Assembly (NCBI GenBank): GCA_016871615.1
Contig: VHCX01000011.1
Location: 1-64,000 of the forward strand
Reading direction: 5' to 3'
DNA: 64,000 nucleotides
Source of the DNA: Verrucomicrobiota bacterium
GTDB lineage: Bacteria > Verrucomicrobiota > Verrucomicrobiia > Limisphaerales > UBA9464
The notes beneath the pieces are model-generated. The model worked only from the letters and a program-made list of their open reading frames with translations. It did not search any database and was not told the DNA's origin. The position numbers and the translations under genes are program-made. This document shows, one piece after another, positions 1 to 10,582 of this stretch (its first letter is position 1; the number at the start of each line of letters is the position of its first letter).

Positions 1-77
1 GTGCCCACCATGTTGGCGATGATCAGCGCCGTGGCGCTGGCGAGACCGAAGGGGGCGGGGGCCTGCGGGGACGACAT
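1..77 (-). CDS. Partial N-terminus of a membrane protein, possibly APC-type amino acid permease (truncated by window edge)
   Basis: Reverse complement from ATG at 77..75 reads MSSPQAPAPFGLASATALIIANMVG, resembling the first TM of APC transporters; only about 25 codons visible. Confidence 0.4.
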   Translation of the reverse strand, partial: MSSPQAPAPFGLASATALIIANMVG

Positions 78-247
78 GCTCCGGGCACCCTGCCTGTGCC
101 GCGCCGCTGCGCAAGGGGAAGGCTTCGGCGGGCGTCCGCCGGACCCGGTGGCAGGCGCCTGACGGGGTCCGCCGCCTCCTCGCGCCTGGCCGTCGGCCCG
201 ATTTCTTGAAGACAGGACGTCCGTCCGGGAGGGGAGTTCCCGGCTCT

Positions 248-1783
248 CTAGAAGACCGGCCCGAGTGGCCAGGGCGCGAACTCCTCGTCGCCGAGGCCGG
301 CCTGCTCGCTCTTGGTGCGCTCGCCGCTGGCGGTGGCCAGGATGGCCTCGAAGATCCGTTCGCCCACCTGGGGGATGCTCTCCTCGCCGTCCAAGATGGT
401 CCCGGCATTGAGATCCATGTCGTCCTGCATCCAGCGGTAGAGCGGCGTGTGGGTGGACACCTTGAGGCAGGGGGCGGGCTTGCAGCCGTACACGCTGCCA
501 CGGCCCGTGGTGAACACGCCGACATTGCAGCCGCCGGCCACCAGGCCGGTCATGCTCACGGGGTCGTAGCCCGGGGTGTCCATGAAGCACAGGCCCGGTC
601 CGGTCACCGCCTCGGCATACTGCAGCACCGCCATGAGCGGCGCCTGCCCGCCCTTGGCCACGGCGCCGAGGCTCTTCTCGAAGATGGTCGTCAGGCCGCC
701 CTCCTTGTTGCCGGCCGAGGGGTTGTTGCTGATCGAGGCCCCGTGCATCCGGGCGTGGTCCTCCCACCAGCGGACCCGCTCCAGCAGCGCGTCGGACACC
801 TCGCGGCGCACGGCGCGCCGGGTCAGCAGGTGCTCGGCTCCGTAGATCTCCGGGGTCTCCGCCAGCACCGTGGTGCCACCGTGGCGGACGATGAGGTCGC
901 TGGCCCACCCGAGGGCCGGGTTGGCGGTGATGCCGCTGTGGCCGTCGGAACCGCCGCAGTTCAAGGCGACGAGCAGGCGGCTCAGTGGCTGGGTCGAACG
1001 GCGTTGCGCGGCGACCGCCGGCAACAGGCCGGCCACGGCCTTCACGGCGTCCTCCACGGTCCGGGCCATCCCGCCCTGTTGCTGGATGTTCAACACCAGC
1101 GGGGGTTCCCCACCGCCCTCCGGTTGGTCGAGCCCGTGCCGGCGCACCAGCGCGGCCGCCTGGTTGGTCTCGCACCCGAGGCCGATGATCACGTAGGCGC
1201 CGATGTTGGGATGGCGGGCGATGCCGGCCAGCACGCGCTGGAGGATCTCCGTGCCCTGGTCGGCGGTGGCGCAACCGGCCTTGTGGGTGAAGGCCACCAC
1301 GCCGTCCACGCCGGGGAAGTCGCGTCGCAGCGCCTCGGGCGTGAACCGCCGCGCCACGAATTGCGAGACGCTGGCCGAGCAGTTCACCGACGAGATCACC
1401 GCCACGTAGTTGCGCGTGCCGGCCCGGCCGCCCGGGCGCGTGAAGCCCTGGAAGGTGCGCCGTTCCGCCTCGGGCAGGAGGTCCCATGGCGCGGTGGGAG
1501 CCACGAAATGGTCGCCCGTGGCCAGTTCGCCGGTGTCGACATTGTGCACATGCACGTGGGCCCCGGCCGGGATGTCCACCGAGGCGCGGCCGATGAACTG
1601 CCCGTACTTGCGGATGGGGCTGCCCTGGGCCAGCGGATGGAGCGCCACCTTGTGCGCGGCCGGGATCGCCCCGGGCAGCCGGAGGTGGCCAGCCTGCTCG
1701 CCGGCCAGCAGCCGTCGCCGGGCCACGGCGACGTCGTCGTCGGGATGAAGCCGGATCAGCACCTCGTCTTGGTTCGCGCTCAT
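248..1783 (-). CDS. uxaA: Altronate dehydratase family protein (UxaA-type hydrolase)
   Basis: MSANQDEVLIRLHPDDDVAVARRRL...GFTRPGGRAGTRNYVAVISSVNCSASV...LNCGGSDGHSGITANPALG...MDTPGYDPVSMTGLVAGGCNVGVFTTGRGS; ends in TAG. Confidence 0.9.
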   Translation of the reverse strand: MSANQDEVLIRLHPDDDVAVARRRLLAGEQAGHLRLPGAIPAAHKVALHPLAQGSPIRKYGQFIGRASVDIPAGAHVHVHNVDTGELATGDHFVAPTAPWDLLPEAERRTFQGFTRPGGRAGTRNYVAVISSVNCSASVSQFVARRFTPEALRRDFPGVDGVVAFTHKAGCATADQGTEILQRVLAGIARHPNIGAYVIIGLGCETNQAAALVRRHGLDQPEGGGEPPLVLNIQQQGGMARTVEDAVKAVAGLLPAVAAQRRSTQPLSRLLVALNCGGSDGHSGITANPALGWASDLIVRHGGTTVLAETPEIYGAEHLLTRRAVRREVSDALLERVRWWEDHARMHGASISNNPSAGNKEGGLTTIFEKSLGAVAKGGQAPLMAVLQYAEAVTGPGLCFMDTPGYDPVSMTGLVAGGCNVGVFTTGRGSVYGCKPAPCLKVSTHTPLYRWMQDDMDLNAGTILDGEESIPQVGERIFEAILATASGERTKSEQAGLGDEEFAPWPLGPVF

Positions 1784-1863
1784 GGTGGAGGCCTTCACCT
1801 TGAGCCGGCCCCGGACCCGGGGCCAGAGCGATTCCTCGGACGGCGACGGATCCGGTTCCGCAC

Positions 1864-4800
1864 TCAGGGGGCGGGGTTCGACACCACGCGGAAGAACCGC
1901 TGGCCGCCCGTGGGCGCCTCGAGATGTTCCACCGGCCCGGGAACGGGCCGCGCCGGCACCTCGAGGATCGGGGTCCAGTTCCCGCCGGCCTCGAGCGTGC
2001 CGGAGGCCTGCAGCGTGTAGCGCCGGTTGGCCGCCGCCGGGAACCCCAAGACCAGGCCGCCCGCCGAGACCTGTGCGCCCAGGCGCAGTCCGTCGTCCGG
2101 TCCACCGGTGCCCGGGGTGCCGCCCAGGCTGGTGCCGGCCCGCCACTGGGCCTTGTCGCCCCAGGTGTCGGGGGCGGCCTGCTCGTCCACCACCTCCATT
2201 GCAAAGCCCCCGCCATCGGCCGCCGGGAACCAATCCCGATACTCGAAATCCAGCACTTCCTCGCCGCGGGCGTCGAGCAGGCGGACCCGTTCGCCGCCGT
2301 TGTCGAGGCGCCCGAGATACTGCCCGGCCACGGGCACCGACGCGCCATGCCGCGCCGTGAAGACCGTGGGGTTGGCGACCACCACCAGCCGCCGACCGGG
2401 CTCCAGACGACGGATCGCGCCCGAGCCGAAGTCGAACTCCACGCCGTCGACGAGCCGCACCCCGGCCAGGTCCAGCGTTTCCGTTGTCGAGAGGTTCCGC
2501 AGCTCGAGGAACTCGAGGTCCTCCGACAGCGCGGCCCCGGCGGGCTGGACCGGCGGGTTGAAGTGCAGCTCGGTGATCCGCAGCCAGCGCTGGGCCGGGC
2601 TGGGGTCGCCCGGGTACACGAACTGGTGCATGGGGGTCCCGGCCGCGTTGCGCAGGGTGAGGGTCTCGCCCCGGGCCGACAGCTGCCCGGAATACGGTCC
2701 GACGACGAAAAGGCCCTGGCCGCCCCGGGGCCCGGCGGTGCGGGCGCGGAACCGCCGGACGTCGGGGCTGACGTACATCACGCCGTTGGAAGGCATCACC
2801 GTGCCCGGCCGGAAGGTGAAGTCCACCGCACCGGACAGCCGCCATCCGCTCAGGTCGAGGGCCAGGCCCGAGCGGTTGGTCAGCGCCACCCATTCCTGGG
2901 TCTGGTCGGCCGAGAGCGGGTTGAACTCCAGGTCGAGGATCTCCGGCGTGGCGTCGTCCGGCTGGGCCAGCGGGATGCCTGCGTTGCTGGCGTTGTTGAT
3001 GCCGATGGGCCGCGCAGTGTTGGTGATGCTGTGGGTCTGGTACCAGTGGCGTCGTCGCGGCTCGATGAACTGGTTGAGCAGGTCGCCCACGCCGGCGGCG
3101 AAGGTCTTGTTGCCCGCCCAGGGCGAGGCGCCCCACTTGGCCCGGTCGAGCAGCGCCTCCGGCCCGAAGAGGTTGGTCATCGCGATCACGCGGTTCTCGA
3201 GGATGCGCCGCTCGAACGGCGTCCCCGGTGGCTGCACCATCAGGTCGAGGATCGAGCGCTGCCGGCGCAGGAGCATCTGCCGGGTCTCGGGCAGCCGCAC
3301 GATCACGTCATACAGGCGGTTGAAGGTGCCCCCGGTGCTCGAGCCCCCGTACAGCGGGTGGCTCTTGGAGCCGTCGACCGTGGCCTCCAGCGGGTTGCTG
3401 CCGCCGTAGAGCTGCCCCCACGAGGCGTTCATGTCGAAGGGGATGTTGCGCCAGAGACCATCGCCGAAGGTGTCGCGGTAGAGGCTCATGTTGGCCCAGA
3501 CGTCGTCGTTCTCGGCGCACCAGCGGGTGCCCGCCAGGTGGTTGATGACCTGCGGCAGGTCCAGCAGGTCGAACACCGTGTTGCGTCGGGTGGTCAGCGG
3601 GGCCGACTCGTTGATGCCGTTGGCCAGCTGCAGGTAGTCGGTGCGGCTGGGATCGTTGTCGGGCTCGAGCTTCTGGAAGACCCCGGTGCTGGCGAAGTTC
3701 GGCGTGAGGTTGCCCACGGCCTTGTAGAGCGCGCCGCGGGGGTCGTAGCCCATGCGCTCCACCTGCTCCTGGCCGATGACGTCGTTGTGGAAGGCCAGCT
3801 GGTAGAACTGCCCGTTCAAGTGCACCCGCACCGGATAGTGGAAGGGCGAGGGCACGCCGATCTGGTCGAGGAACCAGAAACAGAGTCCCTGCCGCAGGTA
3901 GGCGGGGTCGAGGTACTCGGCCAGCAGGGCCGACTTGCGCACGCGGCCGCCCGGCCCCGGGTGGCGCAGTTCGTGGCCGCGGTGGAACTCGAGCCGGTGC
4001 GACTTCTTGTTGAGCCCGGCCGAGGTGTTGCCGCGCAGCTCCATGTAGACGTTGTCGTACAGCTCGCCATCGTGGAAGAGCGACACCCGGCCGCCGGACT
4101 CGGTGTCGATGGGCCCGAGCTGGTTCGGGGCGACGAAGAGGTGGAAGACCGGCAGCCGCGTGACCAGGTTGGTGGGTTGGACGACCGTGCCGAGGTACTC
4201 CGGGGAGGTGGTCGGGCTCGGGAAGAGCGGCCAGCGTGAGGCCGCCCCCTGGGTGTCCGTGGCGACGATGCGGTAGCGGATCATCTGGCCAGGACCCGCC
4301 AGGTCGGCCGGCAGGGTCGCCCCGTAGACGCCGTCCCCGGCGGCTCCGTCGCCGTGGGCCCCGTCGTCCGCCATCGGCAGGCTGGCCTCCGCGCCGAAGA
4401 GCACCCGGTGGCGCACGGTGACCGAGGCCACCGCCTGGAAGCTCGCCCGGACCCGGGCCGTCACCCGGAGGTCCTCGCTGTCGGCGGGCACCTGGGGCGT
4501 GTGGCGCACGTCCTCGATCACGGGGCCGGGAATGGCGGTGCCGCCCAGGTTCGGGGCGCCCGGGGTTGGTTGCGTGAAGTAGACCCCGGAGGCTCCCCGC
4601 TCCCACGACCGGCCAGCGGGCACCTGCACCACACCGTGGGACAGATCAGGGACCTGCCTCGGGTAGGTGGGCTTGAATTCGCTGGCCACGCTCACGCCAT
4701 CGGGCCGCACCAGCGCGAGGTATTCGCCGCCGGCCGAAAGCTGGAAGCCCGTGTGCAGCCGCGCCCCCGGGATCCGCCGGTCCGCGCCCGAGGCGAAGAC

Positions 4801-6315
4801 GACCAGGAACCCGCCGGCCGCGAGGTTCGTGGCGGGGAAGCGCCACTTCGTCAGGTCGCGGGGATCGTCGGTCAGGCTCCAGCCGCGCAGGTCGACCGCC
4901 GTGTCCGACGGGTTGAAGAGCTCGATCCAGTCCACGAACTGGCCGGTCTCGTCCTTCAGGGTCCGGGTGTTCGACGCCATGAATTCACTGAGGTAGGGCG
5001 AGGCTTCGGAGGCCTCCGGGTCGAGCCGAAGGTTCCAGGGCATCCCGGCGAAGGCGTTGGGGCTCGCGGCAAGGTCGGTGATGCCATGGTTGGGGGCCCA
5101 GGTGAACTGCACCTGGCCGGGGCCGGGTGCGGCGAACCCGAAGCGGTACCGGCTGGCATCCAGGACGACCACCGAATCGGCCGGCCGACCGTTGATGAGC
5201 AGGTCGGCCGCGTCCACGCCGGCCACCGCCTCGCTGAAGAGCACGGTGGTCGAGTCGAGCGTCCGCACGGCCGCCCCGTCGGGCGGTTGGAGGGTGGCCA
5301 CGCTCGGCGGGGAACGGTCCACCCGCGTGTAGGTGACCGGCCCATTGACCGCGAGCCCGGCGTCCAGCCGGTTCGGCGGCTCGGCCAGGTCGGTGACCGT
5401 GTGCGCGGGATCCCACGACACGGTGACCGATCCGGGCTGGGGCGGGGCGAACTCGAAGCGGTGGACCGCCGGGCCGACCGCCGAGACCGACCTGGCCCCG
5501 ATGCCGTTGATCCGCAGGTGCGCCGCCACGATGCCGGTGACGGGCTCGCTGAAGGTGACGGTGACCGAGGCGAGGTCGCCGACGGTCGTCCCGGGGACCG
5601 GATCCCAGCCCAGCACGCGCGGAGGCACCGGGTCGCGGGCGATGGCCTCGAGCGAGGCGTCGAAGCCCAGGTCGCTGCTGCCCAGGCTGCTCTGGAAGAC
5701 CTGCACCGCCAGCACGTTGGTGCCCACCCGGAGGTAGGAGGCGGGCGAGGGCGCCAGGGCATGCTCCGTGAAGGCCACCGGTTCGATGGCGTTGTCGGCC
5801 AGCGTTCCCACGCCCACCGCGTCGCCGGGCGATCCGGGCACGTTGACCCGGAGCACCTCGGTGCCGTTGATCCAGGCCACGAAGCCGTCGTCCACCAGCG
5901 CCCCCATCCGCAGGGCCGCCACGTCGGACGGCTGGGCCACCACGAAGGACCGCCTCAGGAAGATCGACCCGTAGACGTTCTGCATCCCGGAGATCCGCGT
6001 GCCTCCCGGCAGGGCGTCTCCGTACCAGAAGGGGGCCGGGGCGGGCGCGAACTGCACGTCGCGGAAGTCGGCCGTGCGCCAGGCCGTCACCGGGGCCGAG
6101 GCCTCGTTGGTTCCCGGCCGCCAGCGCCAGACCGAGCCCGGAGCCACCAGCGTCTGGGCGTGCACGACCGGGGTGGCCGGGGCCCAAGGGACCGCCGGGA
6201 GGAGCAGGGTCGCCAAGGCCCGCCCCAGGAGGGCCCCACGATTCCAACGGGCTTCCCCAGGTTGTTTTCCCGGGCAGGAACCGGTGGAACGAAGCCTTGG
6301 AGGATGCGGGATCAC
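1864..6315 (-). CDS. Large secreted CotH kinase-family protein with lamin-tail (LTD) and Ig-like domains
   Basis: 1483 aa; 'SPYLSEFMASNTRTLKDETGQFVDWIELFNPSDTAVDLRGWSLTDDP' and 'LDLEFNPLSADQTQEWVALTNRSGLALDLSGW' are LTD-like; 'YMELRGNTSAGLNKKSHRLEF...PFDMNASWGQLYGG' is CotH-like; repeated SVTVTFSEPVTG modules. Confidence 0.85.
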   Translation of the reverse strand: MIPHPPRLRSTGSCPGKQPGEARWNRGALLGRALATLLLPAVPWAPATPVVHAQTLVAPGSVWRWRPGTNEASAPVTAWRTADFRDVQFAPAPAPFWYGDALPGGTRISGMQNVYGSIFLRRSFVVAQPSDVAALRMGALVDDGFVAWINGTEVLRVNVPGSPGDAVGVGTLADNAIEPVAFTEHALAPSPASYLRVGTNVLAVQVFQSSLGSSDLGFDASLEAIARDPVPPRVLGWDPVPGTTVGDLASVTVTFSEPVTGIVAAHLRINGIGARSVSAVGPAVHRFEFAPPQPGSVTVSWDPAHTVTDLAEPPNRLDAGLAVNGPVTYTRVDRSPPSVATLQPPDGAAVRTLDSTTVLFSEAVAGVDAADLLINGRPADSVVVLDASRYRFGFAAPGPGQVQFTWAPNHGITDLAASPNAFAGMPWNLRLDPEASEASPYLSEFMASNTRTLKDETGQFVDWIELFNPSDTAVDLRGWSLTDDPRDLTKWRFPATNLAAGGFLVVFASGADRRIPGARLHTGFQLSAGGEYLALVRPDGVSVASEFKPTYPRQVPDLSHGVVQVPAGRSWERGASGVYFTQPTPGAPNLGGTAIPGPVIEDVRHTPQVPADSEDLRVTARVRASFQAVASVTVRHRVLFGAEASLPMADDGAHGDGAAGDGVYGATLPADLAGPGQMIRYRIVATDTQGAASRWPLFPSPTTSPEYLGTVVQPTNLVTRLPVFHLFVAPNQLGPIDTESGGRVSLFHDGELYDNVYMELRGNTSAGLNKKSHRLEFHRGHELRHPGPGGRVRKSALLAEYLDPAYLRQGLCFWFLDQIGVPSPFHYPVRVHLNGQFYQLAFHNDVIGQEQVERMGYDPRGALYKAVGNLTPNFASTGVFQKLEPDNDPSRTDYLQLANGINESAPLTTRRNTVFDLLDLPQVINHLAGTRWCAENDDVWANMSLYRDTFGDGLWRNIPFDMNASWGQLYGGSNPLEATVDGSKSHPLYGGSSTGGTFNRLYDVIVRLPETRQMLLRRQRSILDLMVQPPGTPFERRILENRVIAMTNLFGPEALLDRAKWGASPWAGNKTFAAGVGDLLNQFIEPRRRHWYQTHSITNTARPIGINNASNAGIPLAQPDDATPEILDLEFNPLSADQTQEWVALTNRSGLALDLSGWRLSGAVDFTFRPGTVMPSNGVMYVSPDVRRFRARTAGPRGGQGLFVVGPYSGQLSARGETLTLRNAAGTPMHQFVYPGDPSPAQRWLRITELHFNPPVQPAGAALSEDLEFLELRNLSTTETLDLAGVRLVDGVEFDFGSGAIRRLEPGRRLVVVANPTVFTARHGASVPVAGQYLGRLDNGGERVRLLDARGEEVLDFEYRDWFPAADGGGFAMEVVDEQAAPDTWGDKAQWRAGTSLGGTPGTGGPDDGLRLGAQVSAGGLVLGFPAAANRRYTLQASGTLEAGGNWTPILEVPARPVPGPVEHLEAPTGGQRFFRVVSNPAP

Positions 6316-6392
6316 GGTGGGAACCTATCCCGTTGCCGGGACCTCAACAAGCGATCGGAACCACCCAGGTCGCCGTGGGTGGGTCGCTCCAT

Positions 6393-6413
6393 CCCCCCGG
6401 ATCCTCCGGGGGG
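6393..6413 (-). terminator. Candidate hairpin downstream of the pseudopilin gene
   Basis: Perfect 9-bp stem CCCCCCGGA/TCCGGGGGG with 3-nt loop in the gap 6316..6444; no clear T tract. Confidence 0.4.
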
Positions 6414-6444
6414 GCGGAGGGGCGCTGCCCCCATCCCGGCAGCC

Positions 6445-7272
6445 TCACTGGAAGTGGGGCTCGTTGTCGCGGTTCCAGAAACGGGCCACGGCCTTGCGTT
6501 GGGCCGGGTCCTTGTGGAGCTGGCCGATGATGTCGAGGCGGCGCTTCGACTCGGCGTGGCCGTCGCAGAAGACGATCGAGGTGCGGCCGGCGTGGACCTC
6601 GAGGGGCCATTGGCGTTCCTCGTACATCCCGATGAACCCGCTCCAGTCGCGGTCGCCCTTCTTCTTGAGGTCCCAGTTGCTGTCGCCGAAGGAGATCATC
6701 TCGGTGGGGTTCTTGACCGACGCCTCCTTGGTCTCGCCCCAAACCGGGTCACCGAGGTAGACCCCGAGTCCGGTGTTGGGCGTCTGCCCGGCGAAGGCTC
6801 CCCAGACGTTGTAGCCATAGCTCATGAAGAAGCTGCCGCCCGGCCGAAGGCGCACTTCGTCCTTGAGGTAGCCGAGCTTGGCCGGTGCGCCGCTGCCGAA
6901 CTTGGGGATCCACTGCGATGGGCGGGGTGCAGCCGGGCAGTGGAAGATGTCGGTGTTCGGGCCGCCCTGCATCGAGCTGCGCAGCAGGGCCGGCCAGATC
7001 CAGGCCGATCCGTCGCCGCCGTCGATGCCCACCGGATAGACCCCGTGATCCATGATGTAGGTCATCGTGGCCAGGCCCATCTGGCGCAGGTTGCTCAGGC
7101 ACTTCACCCCGTTGGCCTTGGCCTTGGCCTTCGACAGCGCCGGCAGGAGCATGCCCGCCAGGATGGCGATGATGGCGATGACCACCAGCAGTTCGATGAG
7201 GGTGAAGCCCGCGACCGTCGGGAGGTGGCGACGGCGGGTAAGGAGTTTCCGGGGGGGTCTTTTTGGTGTCAT
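6445..7272 (-). CDS. Prepilin-type N-terminal domain protein (type II secretion pseudopilin-like) with DGH C-terminal motif
   Basis: [50 protein letters not shown]...[17 protein letters not shown]. Confidence 0.88.
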   Translation of the reverse strand: MTPKRPPRKLLTRRRHLPTVAGFTLIELLVVIAIIAILAGMLLPALSKAKAKANGVKCLSNLRQMGLATMTYIMDHGVYPVGIDGGDGSAWIWPALLRSSMQGGPNTDIFHCPAAPRPSQWIPKFGSGAPAKLGYLKDEVRLRPGGSFFMSYGYNVWGAFAGQTPNTGLGVYLGDPVWGETKEASVKNPTEMISFGDSNWDLKKKGDRDWSGFIGMYEERQWPLEVHAGRTSIVFCDGHAESKRRLDIIGQLHKDPAQRKAVARFWNRDNEPHFQ

Positions 7273-7447
7273 GGCGGGATGGGTGGGCCTCGGGGGAGAA
7301 GGAATTTGGGTACCAACCCCGGTCGGATCGTGCAAAGGCAAAGTCGCCCGGACCCCTGCCGGGACCCTGGGGTGGGGCGCCCAAGGCCTCCGCCCCGGGC
7401 GCCTCCGGGCTTTCCGGCGACCGGGCCCGCGCGGTAGGCTCGTGGGC

Positions 7448-8803
7448 ATGTTCGACTCGTTGAGCGGCAAACTGCAGAACGTCTTCCGCAACCTGCGCGG
7501 ACTCGGGAAGATCTCCGAGGGCAACGTCTCGGAATCGCTGCGCGACGTGCGCATGGCGCTCCTGGAGGCCGACGTGCACTTCAAGGTCGCCAAGGATTTC
7601 GTCGAGGCGGTGAAGGCCAAGGCCCTCGGCGCCGAGGTCATCCAGTCGGTGCATCCGGGCCAGCAGATGATCAAGATCATCAGCGACGAGCTGGCGAACC
7701 TGCTCGGCTCCGAGCATCAGGGGCTCCATCTCTCGGGCAATCCGGCCTGCATCCTGATGTGCGGCCTGCATGGCTCGGGCAAGACCACCAGCTCGGGCAA
7801 GCTGGCCAAGCTGCTGCTCAAGCAGGGCCGGTTGCCGTTGCTCGTCGCGGCCGACGTCTACCGCCCGGCGGCCATGGACCAACTGGCCACCCTGGCCGGG
7901 CAGGTCGGCGTGCCGGTGTTCGTGAAGAAGGGCGAGACCGACGTGCTGAAGATCGCCCGCGAGGCCCTCGACTACGCGGCCGGTCACCAGTGCAACACGG
8001 TGATCTTCGACACGGCGGGCCGCCTGCAGATCGACGAGACCCTCGTCCAGGAGTTGGTCCGCCTGCGCGACCTCATCCGGCCCTGCCAGACCCTGCTGGT
8101 GCTGGATGCGGCGACCGGCCAGGAGGCGGTCAGCGTGGCCACCCATTTCGACAAGGCCCTCAACATCACCGGCGCCATCCTGAGCAAGCTCGACGGCGAC
8201 GCCCGAGGCGGTGCGGCCCTGTCGTTCCGGCACGTGGTCGGCAAGCCCATCCAGTTCATGGGCGTGGGCGAGAAGCTCGACGACCTCGAACCCTTCCACC
8301 CCGAGCGCATGGCCCAGCGCATCCTGGGCATGGGCGACGTGGTGTCGCTGGTCGAGAAGGCCATCGACCGCGTCGACGCCGCCAAGGCGATGGACCTCGA
8401 GGAGAAGATGCGCAAGGGGCAGTTCACCCTCGACGACTTCCTCATGCAGTTGCGCGAGGTGAAGAAGCTCGGGCCGCTCCAGGACATCGTTGGCCTCCTG
8501 CCCGGCGGCTCCGAGATGCTCAAGAACACCGACCTCTCCAAGAGCGAGAAGGACTTCAAGCGCATGGAGGGCATCCTCTGCGGCATGACCCCGCAGGAGC
8601 GAGGCACCCCGCAGATCCTCAACGCCCGCCGTCGTCAGCGCATCGCCAAGGGGTCCGGGGTCACGGTCACCGAGGTCAACAACCTGCTCAAGCGCTTCGA
8701 CGAGATGCGCGAGATGATGCGCAAGATGGGCAAGTTCCAGAAGATGATGGCCAAGATGGGCGGGGCCGGCGGCCTCATGGGCAGGATGCCCTTCGGGCGC
8801 TGA
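7448..8803 (+). CDS. ffh: Signal recognition particle protein Ffh (SRP54)
   Basis: [27 protein letters not shown]...[18 protein letters not shown]...[10 protein letters not shown]...[10 protein letters not shown]-like '[14 protein letters not shown]'; Met-rich C-terminal M domain. Confidence 0.97.
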   Translation: MFDSLSGKLQNVFRNLRGLGKISEGNVSESLRDVRMALLEADVHFKVAKDFVEAVKAKALGAEVIQSVHPGQQMIKIISDELANLLGSEHQGLHLSGNPACILMCGLHGSGKTTSSGKLAKLLLKQGRLPLLVAADVYRPAAMDQLATLAGQVGVPVFVKKGETDVLKIAREALDYAAGHQCNTVIFDTAGRLQIDETLVQELVRLRDLIRPCQTLLVLDAATGQEAVSVATHFDKALNITGAILSKLDGDARGGAALSFRHVVGKPIQFMGVGEKLDDLEPFHPERMAQRILGMGDVVSLVEKAIDRVDAAKAMDLEEKMRKGQFTLDDFLMQLREVKKLGPLQDIVGLLPGGSEMLKNTDLSKSEKDFKRMEGILCGMTPQERGTPQILNARRRQRIAKGSGVTVTEVNNLLKRFDEMREMMRKMGKFQKMMAKMGGAGGLMGRMPFGR

Positions 8804-8903
8804 GACGTTGGCGGCCGGGCCGGGCGGGTCGAAGGGGGGCGGGCGATGGGATCCGGACCCACCCGCCGGGATCGTCCGGGGGACCTTGCGTTGCCGACCA
8901 AGC

Positions 8904-9569
8904 CTATCCGACCGCGAACAGGTCGCGCACGGCCGACCAGACGGCCTCCTCGACCTCCTCGACCGAGCCCCCGGCATCCACGCGACGCCACCGGTCGGGC
9001 TCGGCCTCGAGGCCTTGGCGGAATCCCCGCGCCACGCGGGCGAAGAAGGCCTCCTGCTCCTCGTCGAAACGGTCGGCCGGTTCTGCGGTCCCGGAGGCGA
9101 CCTCGGCCGCCTTGCGCCCGGCCAGTCGGGCCCCCGCCACCCCGGGCGTCACCTCGAGCCACAGCGTGCGATCCGGACGAAGATCCCCCACCGCCAGCCG
9201 GATCACCGAATCCACGGCCGCGAGGTCGAGCCCGCGACCGTGGCCCTGGTAGGCGACCGTGGAGTCGTGGAAGCGGTCGCAGAGGACCACCGTGCCCGCC
9301 CGCAAGGCCGGCAGGATCCGCTGGCGGACCAGCTCCGCACGGCTGGCGTTCATGAGCAGCAGCTCGGTCTCCGGGGCCATGCCGCGCCCGTCGGGATCGT
9401 GCTTGAGCAGGTGACGGATCTTCTCGCCAAGCGGCGTCCCGCCGGGCTCCCGCAGCTCGAGCACCTCGAGGCCCAGGCCCCTCAGCCGGGCGGCCAGGCG
9501 GGCGATCTGGGTGGACTTTCCGGCGGCCTCGCCGCCCTCCAGCGTGATGAAGCGGCCCGGCAGGCTCAC
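8904..9569 (-). CDS. tmk: Thymidylate kinase
   Basis: GTG start; MSLPGRFITLEGGEAAGKSTQIARLAARLR...REPGGTPLGEKIRHLL...DRFHDSTVAYQGHGRGLD. Confidence 0.95.
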   Translation of the reverse strand: MSLPGRFITLEGGEAAGKSTQIARLAARLRGLGLEVLELREPGGTPLGEKIRHLLKHDPDGRGMAPETELLLMNASRAELVRQRILPALRAGTVVLCDRFHDSTVAYQGHGRGLDLAAVDSVIRLAVGDLRPDRTLWLEVTPGVAGARLAGRKAAEVASGTAEPADRFDEEQEAFFARVARGFRQGLEAEPDRWRRVDAGGSVEEVEEAVWSAVRDLFAVG

Positions 9570-10456
9570 GGGCGGGCCGGGATGGCGGGGGCCGATGTGG
9601 CTGGGGCGGCCGGCGTGGAGGTCCGGGACGCCGTCCGGAAGGCCGGGCTGTCGAGGTGGTCGGCCAGCGAGGCCATCTGGGCCTCGTCGAGGATGCCCCC
9701 CTGCTGCAGGTCGAAGGCGGGCATCAGGCTGCCCGGCTTTCCGTTGCGCACCCAATGCGCCCAGTAGCCCCGGTCCGTGGGATGCTTGAGGGCCCGCAGG
9801 TCGGGCACCATCGAGGCCTTGTGCTCGGCGTCGTGGCAGATGCCGCAGGCCGTCGCGTAGAGCTCGGCGCCCTTCCTGCCCACGGTCGGGGCCACGTGGC
9901 ACGTGGCGCATTCCCCCCGGAAGACCGCCTGCCGGTCGGCGGCGGCGACCGCGAGGTTGCGCTGACGGTCGGCATCGCGCAGGCGCCCGGGTTCCGGCGG
10001 GGCGATCTGCACCTTGACGTTGAGCAGGACCGACCCGACGTCGCTCAGCACGGTGACGGTCTTGACGATCGTGCCTGACTTCCCGATGAGGTTCATGGTG
10101 CCGGAGATCTCGCCGCGCTGCCCCGGGGCGATCACCCAGGGCGTCTCGGGCAGTTTGGCCACGGTGCAGCCGCAGCTGGTGCGGGTGCCGGTGATGGTGA
10201 CGGCGTTGGTCCAGACGTTGGTCAGCGCGAAGCGGAAATCGACGCTCTGCTGCCCGTCCTGCGCCCGCAGGTCCCGGGTCTGGGCATCCCAGGCGAGGGC
10301 CTGCGGGAAATTCAACGCCGGGGCCGGCAGCGCCCGGCGGAAGGCGGCGGTGTCTAGGCCCGCCGGCGGGGTCGGTGCGCCGGTCTGGGCCAGCAGCATC
10401 GCTCCGCCGAGGGTCGCCGCCATCCACGCCATCCCACGTCTCCATCCCGCGTTCAT
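9566..10456 (-). CDS. DUF1573-like protein with C-terminal cytochrome c region (two CxxCH)
   Basis: MNAGWRRGMAWMAATLGG...TNAVTITGTRTSCGCTVAKLPETPWVIAPGQRGEI; CATCH and CGICH motifs; 4-bp stop/start overlap with tmk (GTGA). Confidence 0.82.
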   Translation of the reverse strand: MNAGWRRGMAWMAATLGGAMLLAQTGAPTPPAGLDTAAFRRALPAPALNFPQALAWDAQTRDLRAQDGQQSVDFRFALTNVWTNAVTITGTRTSCGCTVAKLPETPWVIAPGQRGEISGTMNLIGKSGTIVKTVTVLSDVGSVLLNVKVQIAPPEPGRLRDADRQRNLAVAAADRQAVFRGECATCHVAPTVGRKGAELYATACGICHDAEHKASMVPDLRALKHPTDRGYWAHWVRNGKPGSLMPAFDLQQGGILDEAQMASLADHLDSPAFRTASRTSTPAAPATSAPAIPARP

Positions 10457-10582
10457 GGCCGGTGGAGATACCATACCCCCGCCGCCCGGCGAGCCTGATT
10501 TTGCGGTGGTCCGGGACTTCCGCCTTCGGGGGAGATCTCGATCGGCATGGGTTTCGGTTGGAACCCCGGCCCCGGGCGACGT

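Noticed and set aside
1784-3136. N-terminal extension of the UxaA ORF (248..3136)
   Set aside because: Upstream part is Arg/Pro-rich and overlaps the CotH gene in another frame; family start fits MSANQDEV at 1783.
1924-4239. 771-aa plus-strand ORF
   Set aside because: Shadow ORF opposite the CotH/LTD gene; no recognisable domain.
4354-7437. 1027-aa plus-strand ORF antisense to the CotH gene
   Set aside because: High-GC antisense ORF; composition (Gly/Arg/Val/Asp/Pro-rich, no domain) is typical of spurious shadow frames, and the minus strand carries recognisable domains.
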